NCBI GenBank assembly: GCA_023250585.1
Contig: JAHFAK010000129.1
Location: 1-5,458, forward strand
Direction: 5' to 3'
Length of the DNA stretch: 5,458 nucleotides
Source of the DNA: Deltaproteobacteria bacterium
Lineage (GTDB): Bacteria; Bdellovibrionota_F; JAHFAK01
A program made the translations under genes and the position numbers. How positions within the stretch are numbered: position 1 is the stretch's first letter; each line of letters starts with the position of its first letter. Under the pieces are notes generated by a model. It had not been told where the DNA came from, did no database searches, and saw only the letters and a program-made list of their open reading frames with translations. This document shows, one piece after another, positions 5,255 through 5,458 of this stretch.

Positions 5255-5458
5255 GAAAGACATGAGACATGTCTCATGTCTTCTTTCAACAATTCATCAT
5301 ACGATTTCGTAATTCCTTTTCGATAATCAAAACCCAATTTTTTTGAAACTTCTATAATGCTTTTTTTCGTTCCTTCAATTTCAAGAAATGATCCGATTTG
5401 CGGCAGGGTATCAATACAAATTTTTGTTTTTTTATACATGTAGAATTCTCGAATTTTT
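5251..5458 (-). CDS. CYTH-domain protein (class IV adenylate cyclase/triphosphatase-like), C-terminal part
   Basis: The frame is open through the right edge, so the true start lies outside; the Met at 5439 is internal, because the codons before it (KIREFY) continue the family pattern. The 68 visible residues hold the C-terminal signature of CYTH proteins: KIREFY, a strand ending in CID, then IGSFLEIEG, whose ExE glutamates line the active-site tunnel and bind metal/triphosphate, then a helix (KKSIIEVSKKLGFD) and SYDELLKE. CYTH enzymes hydrolyse inorganic or thiamine triphosphate, or make cAMP; which applies cannot be told. After SYDELLKE the tail DMRHVSCLS is encoded by a 26-bp palindrome, and the stop codon comes from the inserted element. 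Without the insertion the frame would run on eight more codons (YITFGKHL) to a TAA at 5063-5065. Confidence 0.75.
   Translation of the reverse strand, partial: KIREFYMYKKTKICIDTLPQIGSFLEIEGTKKSIIEVSKKLGFDYRKGITKSYDELLKEDMRHVSCLS
5257..5282. repeat. 26-bp perfect palindrome inside the CYTH 3' end
   Basis: Each half reads AAGACATGAGACA, so 5257-5282 equals its own reverse complement with no loop. It lies within the last codons of the CYTH gene and overlaps the right-hand target duplication (5252-5262). The mobile element inserted at its edge. It could be an operator-like dimer site, part of an older repeat, or simply a hairpin-prone insertion target. Confidence 0.75.

Overview
The window is an AT-rich bacterial chromosomal segment. 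Bacterial traits are clear Shine-Dalgarno sequences, an ATGA start/stop overlap, a TTGGAA-17-TATACT promoter and a CpaF/TadA-type secretion ATPase. A polyhydroxyalkanoate-system protein, a DUF5658 membrane protein and a thrombospondin type 3 repeat protein with an N-terminal membrane anchor or lipoprotein-like signal suggest a Gram-negative, perhaps of a deltaproteobacteria-like lineage. That placement is inference and no taxonomic marker gene is present.

Layout. Positions 1-1069 (+ strand) hold the 3' end of an unidentified gene, then a strongly signalled but broken small gene (ATG AAA AAA TAG, overlapping the previous stop), then an intact exported protein of unknown function. This strand meets a convergent gene (1070-2785, - strand) with no base between the two stop codons; that gene encodes a membrane-anchored or lipoprotein-like protein with TSP3 calcium-binding repeats. 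Upstream of it is a 171-bp AT-rich spacer, then a same-direction run on the - strand in transcription order: cpaF-like ATPase (5033-3936), PHA-system-like protein (3891-3589) and DUF5658 protein (3433-2957). At the right edge is the C-terminal part of a CYTH-domain protein, also on the - strand and cut by the window end.

The most interesting content lies between genes. (1) A 156-bp MITE-like element at 5099-5254 has near-perfect 19-bp terminal inverted repeats and an apparent target-site duplication. Its two internal hairpins are inverted copies of each other and differ by a compensated base pair. It landed in the last codons of the CYTH gene, supplied a new stop codon, and pushed the gene away from the cpaF promoter. 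(2) A 130-bp element at 3452-3581 with perfect 20-bp inverted repeats sits between the PHA-like and DUF5658 genes. (3) A short inverted repeat with GAAGC-type flanking sequence fills the cpaF/PHA-like spacer and runs into the cpaF stop codon. Three different palindromic elements in three consecutive junctions suggest a genome colonised by small non-autonomous repeats. I see no transposase, CRISPR array, tRNA, rRNA or classic defence system.
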